A stretch of DNA of 37,500 nt from Paulinella micropora (GCA_019918135.1 WBZZ01006431.1:1-37500); one strand, 5' to 3'; positions 1-10,098 are shown, counted from the stretch's first letter. Translations and numbers: made by a program. The notes: generated from the letters alone by a model not told the origin.

Positions 1-129
1 TTTGACTTATCATTGGGCGCCATCCCTAACAAAATATGGGACATTCTTGAGGAGTCAAAGTTTGACTTCACTTTTGTTGGCGGCCCGCCACCTGGCAAAG
101 GGGTTCGCGCAAGGCGACGAAGGCAGTAA
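1..129 (+). CDS. C-terminal fragment of an unidentified protein
   Basis: Frame 1 is open from the window edge to a TAA at 127-129 and gives about 42 residues. The visible end has an amphipathic segment around IWDILEESKFDF, then a glycine/proline patch and a very basic finish (RARRRRQ). The start lies outside the window, so no family can be assigned. The basic tail could suit a nucleic-acid-binding or nuclear protein. A chance open frame of this length is also possible, so this is a weak call. Confidence 0.3.
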   Translation, partial: FDLSLGAIPNKIWDILEESKFDFTFVGGPPPGKGVRARRRRQ

Positions 130-1408
130 GTGACATTTTTTTCTTTTATCACGCGTCGGACATTGAAAGCTGCATGTGGATTAATCTCATAGTACCCATG
201 TCAGATCATGTCTTATTAAAATATTTTTATACCATTGTTGTTACTTGGCATTTTTATCGCAACATATGAGTGCAAAGGTCAATCGGCAAATGGATACGAC
301 ACCGTAGAAGGGGATCGCTTGTGAGTTTAGCGATGGTGTTCCTGGTACGACCCTGCTTCAAGTATCCAGGGTGATGTTCTCAATAAATGTTCTCATAGTA
401 GACATATTAAATATTTTTTTCTTTGGATATACTTAATATCGTCATACCAGCACGGTCCATCTCTACTTGTTTCGGTTTATCGCATGGTCGGGTTCACTCA
501 CACCGGCTTTGGATATAGTTATTAGGACTGGCCCCCTAGTACTATATTAAGGTAACTGATTGAAAACAAGGGTATGTTATTAAAAGACAATGTATTTACT
601 GATCGGAAGTGTTTTTAGAGAAGGAGAAAAAATTATAATGCTGCTTTTATTTTAATAGTAATACTATTTGTTCTTGACATACTGCCTCAGGATTAAGTTA
701 CGGGGGGGACAACGAGTGTGGAAGGAGGAGTTTTTTATTTATTTACAAAAAATGAGGCTAGAGATTTACAGTTGACGCGTGTCTGGTGTATGCATTTTAT
801 TTATCCACTGCACCGTCTATCCGTGGGTTAATGCACTTAGTTGCAACACCCCGTAGCAGAAAAGAAATAAGCAGCTATATGACGAAAATATTGCATATTT
901 CCGTCATAAAAACGGGAAGGGGTACTGTAGGCATCACCCCCCGGATAGCCGGTAAAAAGTACAGTTTTTCGGGTGTCAGGTGCACCTAGTTTTTTTCCCA
1001 GTATTTCAATATCGTTTGGCCGGATTTGACCTAATGCCATTTCAACCGTGGTCTGTGGCCGCTTTCTTTTTCGGCTTCACTGAGCTAATATAACGAGACA
1101 TCATTCTCCTTTGGGGGATTTGTGTCTGGTTGTATTACCGACTTTTTATCGAGCTATCTTCAGGGATTGTAACACTTGATACTTTCCACAGCCTTACCCC
1201 AGTTCTTACGACTTGCTTCTGGAGACTGCATTTATACTAAGATTATTATATTTTAGTATTTTTTAAATTAATAAATAATTAATTGATATTTTGTTCTGAC
1301 TGCCGTCATCACAAAACATCGTTTCCGATTAATTTTTTCTTAAATTGTTTTCCGATGTTTTAGAATAAGCGAGAGTGCGACAGCACGAAGCGCAATTCTA
1401 AAATATCA
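130..1408. other. Gene-poor left flank
   Basis: I see no convincing gene in this stretch. The only open frames are about 67 codons, lie on opposite strands over the same bases (near 786-1040), and show no recognisable domain. Composition is mixed, with T-runs and short A/T-rich blocks. The last 150 bases before the fibre gene become strongly AT-rich. No terminal inverted repeat for the viral element could be recognised by eye. Confidence 0.4.
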
Positions 1409-4400
1409 ATGTCGCAATATAAATCATTACTCGGCTTATCAGAAATCGCGACAGATAGCCTTTCAATCGCCAACCTTGACCTAACCAATACCAACATTGT
1501 GGGTTTAAACACTGACAGAGTGCCAGAAGATTCCGACCCAATAAATCTTTATTATACTGATGCGCGATTTGACACACGTCTCGCTTTAAAATCAACAACA
1601 GACCTAAAAGAAAGGCTTAATTATTATTGGACTGATAACCGCTTTGATGGTCGGTTCGCTTTAAAATCAACAACTGACCTAAAAGAAGGACTTAATTATT
1701 ATTGGACTGATAACAGCTTTGACACACGTCTCGCTTTAAAATCAACATCAGACATCAAAGAAGGAAAAAATTTATACTATACAGAGCAACGAGTTAGGGA
1801 CAACGACGAAGTCAAGGCCTCAACTCAACACAGAAGCAATACTTCCAATCCGCACCAAACCAGCCTTTATAATTTGATAGACACAAACATATCTGCACCA
1901 TTGGTCGGTCAATACTTAACATATAATGATGTAGATGGTAAATGGAAGAATACCGCCCTCGGTTCGATTGACACACTTTCTGATGTAGTCATAACTGCAC
2001 CAATAGCCACTAATAGTTATCTAACATATAATTCAATAAACTGGGTAAATAAAACCTTTCCAATAAATGTTGATGAATTCGGTAATATTAATATGGACTG
2101 ATATTTGAATATAACAGGAGTTAATTTGCTAAATACCAAAGATGTTGAAGAATGGATATTTGAGCATAATGATAATAGTGATAAAGTGTCAGCAGGTGGA
2201 AGTATAGATAGCCACAGCGATGTGACAATAACTGGCTTCCCATCAGGTAACCAACTGCTTATTTATAGCACAGGTCAATGGAGAAATACGACTTCACCCT
2301 TTCTGAGATTAGACGGCACTGCCAGTATAACTGGAGGAATAAATATGAACAACCAAAACATTACAAATGTAAATCAACTAAATGGTAGGGCTATCGCGAC
2401 TTGGTTATCAGAGCACGACTCCAACAACGCGAAAGTGTTAGCAAGTGGAAGTATTGATACACATAGTGATGTCATTATAACAACAGCAACAGATAATCAA
2501 CTGCTTATTTATAGCACAGGACAATGGCGAAATGTGGCATCGCCCTTTCTTAGATTAGACGGCACCGTCAGTATGACAGGAGCATTAAATATGGGTGGTT
2601 ATGCTATTTCAGGGGCTTCTACATATAATGGAATTAATCTCACCACTCTTGCAGTTGATGGTTCGGTGGTTAAACTAACAGGAGACCAAACCATAGCAGG
2701 AACCAAAACATTCAGCAACATAATAAATGCTAGTGCGGGTATTGATATGAAAAGCCAAAGCATAACAAATGTTAATCTTGTTGATGGTGTGGATGTTTCT
2801 GTTCTTGATACTTCTGTGGTTAAATTTACGGGAGACCAAACCATAGCAGGCAATAAAAAATTTACATCAGTTTTAGAAGTAAGTGCTTCATCAAATCCTG
2901 CTTCTTTTGAAGGCATCGGCATCGCCTTTGATACAAAAATAGGAATGATTGCTGCACAGAAAATAGCAACAGCGACATTTTATCCGATACAAATAACTGG
3001 TTCGTATGTAGAGTTATATTCAGGTAATACTTTAATTATAACTGCAACTGGAACAACATTAAGTTTGAACAACAACAGAATAACAAACTTAGCCACACCA
3101 TCAGCAACAACGGACGGAGCAAACAAAAGTTATGTGGATACATTAGACATACAAAATGTAAAACTAACAACAGACCAAACCATAACAGGAAGTAAAACAT
3201 TTAATGGGGCGAGCACTACGATAAAATATCTAACTTTAACACAAACGGCTGATTTTAATAATGAAGTTATCATTAATGGTGGAAATATTACATATAATGG
3301 GGCGAGGATATTAAACCAAAATGGAGGAGATATATTCTTTTCACAGACATCAGGTGATTATCAATATTTCTTATTTACTCTAAATACTGCTACAAGTGGA
3401 ACCGCGAACCAAAGAGGTTATGTATTCACGAATGTAGCATTTGATGTAAAAGGAGCAGGTCTTTATATTTCAAAACTTTTGGATAATAAAGTGCTTCATC
3501 TGACATTGTCCATTTTAACAATGCTGGTGGTATGCGGTTTTATGGGGACTTAGATATGAACTCAAACAACATAACAAGTGCTGGAACAATAACGGGAACA
3601 TCAATTACTTCAACTGCTGGCATGACTACAACAACATTAACAACGAGTGATAAAATAACAACAGCACTAGGCAAACCGATAATCATAGGCAGAACAACGA
3701 AAGGAGTAGGAGTAACTTGTGGCTTAGAATTATATGGAACAGAAGGAAATGCGAATGGACCACATTCAAGCATTTGTTCATACATCAGTTTATCCCACAC
3801 TCCAATTATTGAATTATAGTCAGGACAATATTGCTTTAAGTTTTGATAGTTATTGGGAGGGGGGTGGCTGGAAATCAAGCAACCTAAACTCCAACTTTCA
3901 AATATACAAGATAAGCAACAAACTCGCTTTTAACTACAAATCAGGAGTATCACTTGGAGGAGCCATAGCATTTAGCGAGGCGATGAACATAAGCAATACA
4001 GGGGCAATAACCGCAAATGCAGGCATATCTGTTGTTAATAGCACGGCAGATATAAGAGGAGAAGCAAGAAGTGGGTCTCATGCTACACCAGTCGGGTTAT
4101 ATGTCACAGCCAATCTTGGAGCATCTTCTGCCGGTGTTGAATTCAGACACAGCAACGGGACACAGGGAGTTGGTTTTGGTTATAATTCAATATATGCTAC
4201 GGGAAGCAATACCAATCAAGACTTAAATTTTTATGCGAGGGGAAGTGGAGTTATCTATGCTTAGAGTGCTATAAGTTGTTCTTCAACATTAACTCTTCCA
4301 ACAACATCTAGCGGTTCTTTAACAATAAGACAAAGGCTGAGTTATACTTACGACCCGCAAATATATATGAAATCAGGAGGATATTCAAATTATGGAGTAA

Positions 4401-4894
4401 TCTGTGCGTCTAGTGTAATTCTCCATGCTTGGACTACTTCAAACTCTACGGGTGAGCCTTCTGGTGGTTATAATTATGTTTCACTTAATGGTGCTTGGAC
4501 AAACTCATCTGACAGGAGGCTAAAATCAGATATTAAAACATTAGACTGCGGGGATTGTTGTGAGAAATTAATGAAAATAAAGTGCTGTTCGTATTATTGG
4601 AAAACGGACAAAAAGAAAGAACAAAAGAACCACGGATTTATTACTGACGAGGTTAAAAAAATATTTCCTGAATTTGTATCTGAAAGCGGAATAAAAGCGG
4701 ACGATGGAGATGGCAACCTTGAAGGCATACCATATACAGACTTTATACCAATATTAGTCAGTGCTTTTCAACACATGGCGGAAAAGGTAGTTAATTTAGA
4801 AAAAGAAAATAAACTTTTACTTAATATACTACAAGACCAAACCAACCAATTAGCAGAAATACGAGCAGTCGTTTTTTCAAATGTCAAAAAATAA
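1409..4894 (+). pseudogene. Trimeric fibre protein with C-terminal S74-type intramolecular chaperone, broken
   Basis: The reading path covers about 1,160 codons of fibre-like sequence. Near the start are three 75-bp direct repeats (25 residues each, about 1560-1785) carrying NYYWTDN and RLALKST motifs, a pattern known from tail-fibre shafts. Then come two repeats of roughly 80 residues with LLIYSTGQWRN, and three DQTIAGxKxF-type motifs, as in beta-helical fibres. The C-terminus holds SDRRLKSDI (4507-4533), the Ser/Lys signature of peptidase S74 self-cleaving chaperones, and ends in a coiled coil. The gene is broken. There is an in-frame TGA at 2099-2101, a frame change between about 3480 and 3535, another between about 3735 and 3815, and an in-frame TAG at 4262-4264. 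The frame returns to the original after the two shifts. Such fibres decorate capsids of Polinton-like and giant viruses, and host attachment is inferred. Confidence 0.8.
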
Positions 4895-5238
4895 TACAAC
4901 TAGACTTCACAGACCACCGCCTATTATGGATATGGATGGCGAACTAACTCCCGAATTAAAGTCTCGTGTTCTTGAAGTAGAACTAAAGACTGAGGAAAAA
5001 AAAAGTAGAGCACGAATTGGAAGATAACTGGAATTGTTGTTGTATAAAAAACAGACCGACCGACAGCCGACTTATAAAATACTTATTTCAAAAGGGTATC
5101 ATTATTGCCATTATAACCCTTTGTATCGTGAGGCTATCTGAAAAGAACTTACCTTGTGAGGTTGCTAACACTTATGTCGGAATTTCGACTTTACTCATAG
5201 GAATTTGCCTTCCATCACCTTTTAGTTCAAAGAAGTGA
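4881..5238 (+). pseudogene. Small membrane protein, frameshifted at an A9 run
   Basis: The ATG at 4881 lies inside the fibre 3' end and opens a 48-codon frame ending at TAA 5025-5027. A second frame, open across the same place and running to 5238, encodes a CCC motif and two hydrophobic segments (IIIAIITLCIV and VGISTLLIGICL). The two frames can be connected at a run of nine adenines (4996-5004). The simplest reading is one short protein with an acidic-basic head and two membrane spans that has suffered a one-base slip. Alternatives are a sequencing error, or two separate tiny ORFs. The overlap with the fibre gene fits compact viral packing. Function unknown; a virion membrane protein is only a guess. 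Confidence 0.5.
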
Positions 5239-5487
5239 GCATTCATATAAGTGTATTTTATACCAAGAAGCATCACTACCTGAGCACATTAAAGGAATGG
5301 CTTCATCAAAACTAACACACCAATCATTCATAGGTTTATACACACATTTAAATTTAGTTTCAATACCTTGCTTTATACAATAAGCACAACTCTCATTCTT
5401 TTTTTCGCTTACCCGTGAGTAAAAGTCGCAGGCAGTTCGAGAAAATATTTTTGTTATTAAAAAGTTTATCATCAGTAATATAATCAT
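5227..5487 (-). CDS. Short Cys-rich protein with N-terminal hydrophobic anchor
   Basis: This minus-strand frame encodes 86 residues. It begins with a hydrophobic stretch (MIILLMINFLI) that could be a signal peptide or anchor, followed by a region with about seven cysteines (CAYC, KCVY, DWCV, LMCSG, ECSLL). It converges on the membrane-protein frame with a 12-bp overlap. Its ATG (5485-5487) interlocks with the plus-strand ATG at 5486 through CATG. Sharing start codons on opposite strands leaves almost no room for a promoter, so expression is doubtful. The Cys pattern and signal-like start are the only support. No family is recognised. Confidence 0.4.
   Translation of the reverse strand: MIILLMINFLITKIFSRTACDFYSRVSEKKNESCAYCIKQGIETKFKCVYKPMNDWCVSFDEAIPLMCSGSDASWYKIHLYECSLL
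5442..5457 (+). promoter_or_regulatory. AT-rich viral promoter-like motif upstream of the 119-aa gene
   Basis: AAAATATTTTTG lies about 30 bases before the ATG at 5486. The same core, AAATATTTTT, recurs just ahead of the next two viral ORFs at 6685 and 7059. Repetition at gene starts, rather than homology, is the support. Transcription from it is inferred. Confidence 0.45.
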
Positions 5488-5845
5488 GGCTGACTATAAA
5501 TACCAAAAGATTGTTTTTCTAAGCAATGATTTTGTGGGGAGCAAAACATTTAATAAAAATATTCAAATGTCATTCACACCAACCAAAATGAATGTTAAGT
5601 TTATTCATTATACGAACGACCAGACGGAAACCAAAACCAGAATTCTTTATATGGACAGAATTGGAATTATTGGCACATTTGCAGATAGTAATATAGCAAA
5701 CATTTCAAACCTAAGATATAATTTAGGTGTCGTTGGATCGACGGACGGACAATACACATTTAAAGTATTAAAAAGCGATGCGGGTGAATTAGATACTGAT
5801 AATTTAGCGGGAAAAATTGTTGTATGCCTAGAATTTCTCGCTTAG
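5486..5845 (+). CDS. Conserved-looking 119-aa viral protein of unknown function
   Basis: This is an intact 119-codon frame in the AT-rich viral cluster, directly upstream of the packaging ATPase. The protein looks beta-rich, with alternating hydrophobic residues such as KIVFLSNDF, VKFIHYTND and TFKVLKSD. It has no signal peptide, membrane span or cysteine cluster. It is preceded by the AT-rich motif at 5442. Its position between fibre and ATPase, in the morphogenesis block, suggests a structural or assembly role, but this is inference from context. I do not recognise the family. It is one of the few unbroken genes of the element. Confidence 0.65.
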   Translation: MADYKYQKIVFLSNDFVGSKTFNKNIQMSFTPTKMNVKFIHYTNDQTETKTRILYMDRIGIIGTFADSNIANISNLRYNLGVVGSTDGQYTFKVLKSDAGELDTDNLAGKIVVCLEFLA

Positions 5846-5853
5846 AATATAGG

Positions 5854-6671
5854 ATGGAAAAGATTAATAGCATTAAGGTGAAGCCAGTAAAACAAGAGGG
5901 TGATGGAAATAAAAAAGCAAAAGGTTATAAATTATTCAATGAGCCGTATGCAAATATATTTCTACTTGCCCGTAAGAAGAGCGGGAAAACAACAGCACTC
6001 TTTGAAATACTGAAACGGACAACAGACATAAAAACCAGTATTGTCATTATCGCTTCAACAATACACAAGGACTACATTTATAAAGCAATGGTAAAGCACT
6101 TTAAGAACAGGGGAAACCCAATGGCAATATATACCTTTCTTAAATCAGATGGTGTTAATGTGATAGACTATGAACTTGACAAACTGAACAGACATGACGA
6201 GCAACACGAAGGAGAAATAAAACAGGACAAAGAGGAAATAGAGAAACCACAATTTCTTTATTTCGGAAAGGAAAAGAAACAGAGCCCCGCGGAGGCACCA
6301 AAAGAGCGACCAAGTAAGTATATTTCGCCAGAGGTTGTTTTTGTTTTGGACGATTTAGGAAGTGGATTAAGAGATAAGTCCGTAAGCGATTTGTTAAAAA
6401 AGAACAGACACTATAAAAGTAAGGTGATTATGTCAAGCCAGTATCTGAACGACCTACGGCCAGAAGCCATTAAGCAGTTAGATTATTTGTTAATCTTTCC
6501 GGGCCAGTCTCAGAATAAAATGGAACTCGTGTATAAACACTTAGAATTATCTTTTGATTTGATTATTTTCTTCAAAAGTATCACGAAGCAACAAAGGAGA
6601 GATTTAATTTTCTTTATGTCTCAAGTGTTGATGATGAATTAAGAAAAAACTTTAATTTTAGGCTAAAATAA
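5854..6671 (+). pseudogene. A32/FtsK-HerA-type genome-packaging ATPase, frameshifted near the C-terminus
   Basis: The P-loop is at residues about 38-47 (LLARKKSGKTT). A Walker B strand with two acids follows at about 161-168 (VVFVLDDL). Further along come MSSQYLNDLRPE and a strand with LLIFPG, in the order seen in A32-like DNA-packaging ATPases of virophages, Polinton-like viruses and giant viruses. These enzymes use ATP to pump the genome into preformed capsids. I prefer the ATG at 5854, just after the preceding stop, over 5824, which overlaps that gene. The original frame ends at 6642, but from about 6570 a second frame encodes a family-typical C-terminus (ATKERFNFLYV, ELRKNFN) ending at TAA 6669-6671. 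A small indel near 6560-6580 therefore disrupts the gene. Confidence 0.82.
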
Positions 6672-6684
6672 TTATTTGATTTTT

Positions 6685-6697
6685 AAATATTTTTTTT
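6685..6697 (+). promoter_or_regulatory. AT-rich viral promoter-like motif
   Basis: AAATATTTTTTTT followed by CATAGTATA sits immediately before the ATG at 6707. It matches the block at 7059, which has the same core and spacing and is followed by GTTTGTATAGA. The near-identity of the two non-coding blocks supports a late-promoter-like role. Confidence 0.55.
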
Positions 6698-6706
6698 CAT
6701 AGTATA

Positions 6707-7033
6707 ATGGTAGTGAAAACAACTCGTGTTGAAGTCATTCCAACAATCGGTAAACGAACAATTAACTCAAGCACAAATATGGCTGGAGGCAAAAAGAAAA
6801 CTGGTCGTAAGAAGAAGCAAGGAGGCAAGGGACAGGCTGGCGGTAAAATTAACTGGGCCAAGGTAGGTAAAACCGCAATGGCTGTGAATAAGTTCCTTCG
6901 CGATAACAAGATTATTTCAAAGACTGCGAATGCACTTGGCGATGTCGGGGTTCCATATGCGTCTCGTATCGGGTCTACTGCTGCAAAACTCGGGTATGGT
7001 AAGCAGAGCGGACGAGGAGCACTCAAATTCTAA
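6707..7033 (+). CDS. Small basic core-like protein with glycine/lysine stretch
   Basis: This intact frame gives 108 residues. Residues 25-47 are dominated by Lys, Gly and Arg (AGGKKKTGRKKKQGG). The C-terminal half is helical and amphipathic (KVGKTAMAVNKFLRDN), ending in a small-residue segment with GVPYASRIG and AAKLGYG. Small, very basic proteins next to capsid genes of adenovirus-like and Polinton-like viruses often condense DNA in the virion, and some have membrane-active helices. That role is inferred from charge and location, not from a recognised domain. It sits between two copies of the AT-rich promoter motif, so it is probably its own transcription unit. An internal ATG at residue 25 is an alternative start. 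Confidence 0.65.
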   Translation: MVVKTTRVEVIPTIGKRTINSSTNMAGGKKKTGRKKKQGGKGQAGGKINWAKVGKTAMAVNKFLRDNKIISKTANALGDVGVPYASRIGSTAAKLGYGKQSGRGALKF

Positions 7034-7058
7034 AGATATTTCGTTTGAAATTATGAGG

Positions 7059-7070
7059 AAATATTTTTTT
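7059..7070 (+). promoter_or_regulatory. AT-rich viral promoter-like motif
   Basis: AAATATTTTTTT, followed by GTTTGTATAGA, lies 12 bases before the ATG at 7082. It is nearly the same as the block upstream of 6707. Its position helps choose ATG 7082 rather than the upstream non-ATG codon as the gene start. Confidence 0.55.
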
Positions 7071-7081
7071 GTTTGTATAGA

Positions 7082-7515
7082 ATGGTCGTCAAGAAAGCGA
7101 AGAAACAGAAATTAAGACCACCGCGGGTTTATAGAAATAAGAGCGGGAGGCCTTACATTATCCAAAAGGGTAAAAAATATTATCTTAATTTCGGTAAGAA
7201 AACAAATGATATCAGCACACTTCAAATTGTTAAACTTTTTATGAAATACTTAAACAGACCAAAAGCAAAGCGGACTACTAAAAAAGGAGGATTTAAGAAA
7301 AGTCCAGAGCCTGTCAGAGATTGAACAGAATACGAGAACAGCAATTCAAGACCACTTAGACAAACTCAGAAAGGAAAAGTATGAAGGTATTGAAATCATA
7401 GAGAAAAAAGAAAGAAAGGCACGGGAGGATTTAGACGAGGAGGAGAAGAGGCAAGAAAGAAAAGACATAGCAGATGCTAAGGAAAGAGCTAGTAGATAGA
7501 TAGATAGGTAGACAT

Positions 7516-7516
<1 letters not shown>
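7082..7516 (+). pseudogene. 5' part of a charged coiled-coil viral protein, interrupted by the retroelement nest
   Basis: The ATG at 7082 follows the promoter-like motif. The first 80 or so codons encode a basic domain (PRVYRNKSGRPYI, then KYYLNFGKK). This frame stops at TGA 7322-7324. From about 7281 another frame takes over with a highly charged heptad-rich helix (KAREDLDEEEKRQE) that runs to a TAG in a short TAGA-repeat tract near 7495. The shift lies in the A6 run at about 7280-7286. The matching continuation begins at 23197. Together the parts describe one long basic-plus-coiled-coil protein, split by about 15.7 kb of retroelements and further frameshifts. Function unknown; a scaffold or core role would fit its place among capsid genes. 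Confidence 0.65.
7503..7516 (+). repeat. Left copy of a probable target-site duplication
   Basis: GATAGGTAGACATA here resembles GATAGGGAACATA at 23197-23209 on the far side of the insert, differing by one insertion and one or two substitutions. In both copies GAT AGG is in the coiled-coil reading frame, which supports a duplication of original coding sequence flanking the nest. Confidence 0.5.
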
Positions 7517-7517
<1 letters not shown>

Positions 7518-7583
<66 letters not shown>

Positions 7584-7584
7584 G

Positions 7585-7662
<78 letters not shown>

Positions 7663-7664
7663 GT
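7518..7664 (+). repeat. (TAT)n microsatellite, left edge of the nest
   Basis: About 145 bases of nearly pure ATT/TAT triplets, with one GAT interruption near 7583, end in TTGT just before SINE-1. It encodes only homopolymeric Ile, Tyr or Leu frames, which are artefacts. It probably represents the tail of an element whose body is now lost, or the original landing tract. Confidence 0.9.
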
Positions 7665-7929
7665 GGACACCGTGATAGCCCAGTGGTCAAGTTCTACCAT
7701 CTGGGCCCTGTCGCCAGTTCGATTCCCGTCGGTGCCACCAGTATTTTCATTGAACATACGGTCCATCTGGACCAGTATTTTCATTGAACATACCGGTCCG
7801 TCTGGAAGTGTTGGAACTGCCTTTGCGGGGGTGTCATTAGAGCTTATCGTCAATTCTTCGTACTCCCCTCACGGGTGAGACGATGGAGGCGCATGTGCAG
7901 AAATGCATCAGCCATTGACAGAGAAGCAC
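7665..7929 (+). mobile_element. tRNA-derived SINE, copy 1
   Basis: The head (7666-7740) is tRNA-like. GACACCG can pair with CGGTGCC (7730-7736), with one mismatch. An A-box match, TAGCCCAGTGG, is at 7676-7686 and a B-box match, AGTTCGATTCC, at 7716-7726. The pseudo-acceptor is followed directly by A and CCA. The body has a tandem duplication of a unit containing CAGTATTTTCATTGAACATAC. The 3' end contains GATGGAGGCGCATGTGCAG and GAGAAGCAC, and then the (TAT)n tail. RNA polymerase III transcription from the internal boxes is expected from SINE biology. The tail region resembles the 3' ends of LINE-A and LINE-B. Confidence 0.85.

Positions 7930-7978
<49 letters not shown>
7930..7978 (+). repeat. 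(TAT)n tail of SINE copy 1
   Basis: Pure ATT triplets run directly from the SINE body into the GG that begins the next SINE. Confidence 0.9.
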
Positions 7979-8246
7979 GGACACCGTGATAGCCCAGTGG
8001 TCAAGTTCTACCATCTGGGCCCTGTCGCCAGTTCGATTCCCGTCGGTGCCACCAGTATTTTCATTGAACATACCTGTCTATTTCTGGACCAGTATTTTCA
8101 TTGAACATACCGGCCCGTCTGGAAGTGTTGGAACTGCCCTTGCGGGGGTGTCATTAGAGCTTATCGTCAATTCTTCGTACTCCCCTCACGGGTGAGACGA
8201 TGGAGGCGCATGTGCAGAAATGCATCAGCCATTGACAGAGAAGCAC
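7979..8246 (+). mobile_element. tRNA-derived SINE, copy 2
   Basis: Full-length copy with the same tRNA-like head, A and B boxes, CCA after the pseudo-acceptor, duplicated CAGTATTTTCATTG unit and 3' LINE-like end as copy 1. It differs mainly in the linker between the two internal units (CCTGTCTATTTCTGG in place of GGTCCATCTGG). It begins exactly where the preceding ATT tail ends. Near-identity to the neighbouring copies indicates recent amplification. Confidence 0.85.
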
Positions 8247-8303
<57 letters not shown>

Positions 8304-8309
8304 CATCAC

Positions 8310-8346
<37 letters not shown>

Positions 8347-8347
8347 T
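8247..8347 (+). repeat. (TAT)n tail with a TATCATCACC interruption
   Basis: This ATT-triplet tail of SINE copy 2 is broken once near 8302-8311 by ATCATCACC, then continues to the next SINE. The interruption marks it as somewhat older or imperfectly copied. Confidence 0.85.
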
Positions 8348-8613
8348 GGACACCGTGATAGCCCAGTGGTCAAGTTCTACCATCTGGGCCCTGTCGCCAG
8401 TTCGATTCCCGTCGGTGCCACCAGTATTTTCATTGAACATACCGATCCGTCTGGACCAGTATTTTCATTGAACATACCGGCCCGTCTGGAAGTGTTGGAA
8501 CTGCCCTTGCGGGGGTGTCATTAGAGCTTATCGTCAATTCTTCGTACTCCCCTCACGGGTGAGACGATGGAGGCGCATGTGCAGAAATGCATCAGCCATT
8601 GACAGAGAAGCAC
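8348..8613 (+). mobile_element. tRNA-derived SINE, copy 3
   Basis: Full-length copy, head to tail with copies 2 and 4. The tRNA-like head, both promoter boxes and the 3' tail segment are conserved. The internal linker reads CCGATCCGTCTGG. Open frames through it (runs of Leu or Asn) are translation artefacts of the triplet tails. Confidence 0.85.

Positions 8614-8653
<40 letters not shown>
8614..8653 (+). repeat. (TAT)n tail of SINE copy 3
   Basis: A short ATT-triplet tract of about 40 bases joins SINE copy 3 to copy 4. Confidence 0.9.
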
Positions 8654-9107
<454 letters not shown>

Positions 9108-9369
9108 CTGGAGGGGTGCACAAGATGGCACTCCATGGGAAGAGGAGGTGGTTGGGCCTCTCCCCACGAAGGTGACCGCTTGGGGAGGGCGGTCACCGGG
9201 ATATGCGCAACTCTCAACTGGGCATTTACTCGGTAGGGGTTCGGCCAGGCAGGTTGTGGGGTTGTCTGTTGGATTGTTGGTTGGCTAGTTTTTCTTGGCT
9301 GTTGGTTTGGGTCTGGTTTCCTGGTTAGCCCATTTTCGCCGAATTTCCTGCCGGTAAATGCCTGGGGGC

Positions 9370-9581
9370 TTCCAGTTCCGGTTTGGTGATCTTGTTGAGG
9401 TGAGCATTCGGAGGAAACAGTACCGAGATGGGTTGAAGATAGGATTAACATTGAGCCGAGATGGGGCTGAGTTGACCTGTTCCAACTCGGCTCCATTTCG
9501 GCTTCATGTTAATCCTATCTTCATCCTATCTGGGTTTTGTCTCCTCCCTATCTTCGCTTCTTCGGGGTTGCCTAACTGGAA
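9370..9581. repeat. Imperfect foldback in the LINE-A 5' region
   Basis: The inner arms GAAGATAGGATTAACAT (9435-9451) and ATGTTAATCCTATCTTC (9506-9522) are exact reverse complements. Pairing continues inwards through GAGCCGAGATG / CATTTCGGCTT and outwards through GGAGGAAACA / TGTCTCCTCC. Isolated outer matches (TTCCAGTT at 9370, AACTGGAA at 9574) suggest an even longer palindrome. It may be a structured leader or a small inserted foldback element. Confidence 0.7.
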
Positions 9582-10098
9582 CACATGATGAGCGCACGTT
9601 GGAGAGGGGCTTCAGTCGGTCCCAATGCCTTGCCAGTGCCTTGCTGCGTTGCCGTGCCTTGCCCCATGCATTCACACCCTCCACCGTTGCATTTCTAACT
9701 GAGCAGCTTCGGCTGGGATTACTATACTTGTCTGTAAGACCCTATAGGTACCGCTAGGTTCGCGCCTTCTATACCCACGTGGGGGAAGGAGTTTCAGCGG
9801 CACGCCGTCCGATCTGGCTCCACTCGGGGACACCCGTACCTCATGATGTGTATTGTTAGGAGCAGCTGAAAGTCCATAAGGCATGAGAGTAGAGGCGTTG
9901 GCGATGCGATGGAGAGTGTGTGTAGTGCGTGAGGCAGGTTCTGGCGACGCTGGGGGTGCTGGCGGGCGCCGAAGGGCACGAAGCGACGCGGCAGCGTCCA
10001 GTGACACCGGCGGAAATGCGTGTAGTGTGTGTTGCAGATACCGCCGATGCTATTTGCATGGACGGGCGCTTTCCTCGGCGTAAAGAGGCGCGGCGGTG

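Noticed and set aside
786..1040. Two opposed 67-codon ORFs in the left flank
   Set aside because: They overlap each other, are short and have no recognisable features.
7666..7740. A genuine tRNA gene
   Set aside because: The T-stem does not pair properly, and the same sequence recurs in every SINE copy followed by the SINE body, so it is a tRNA-derived SINE head.
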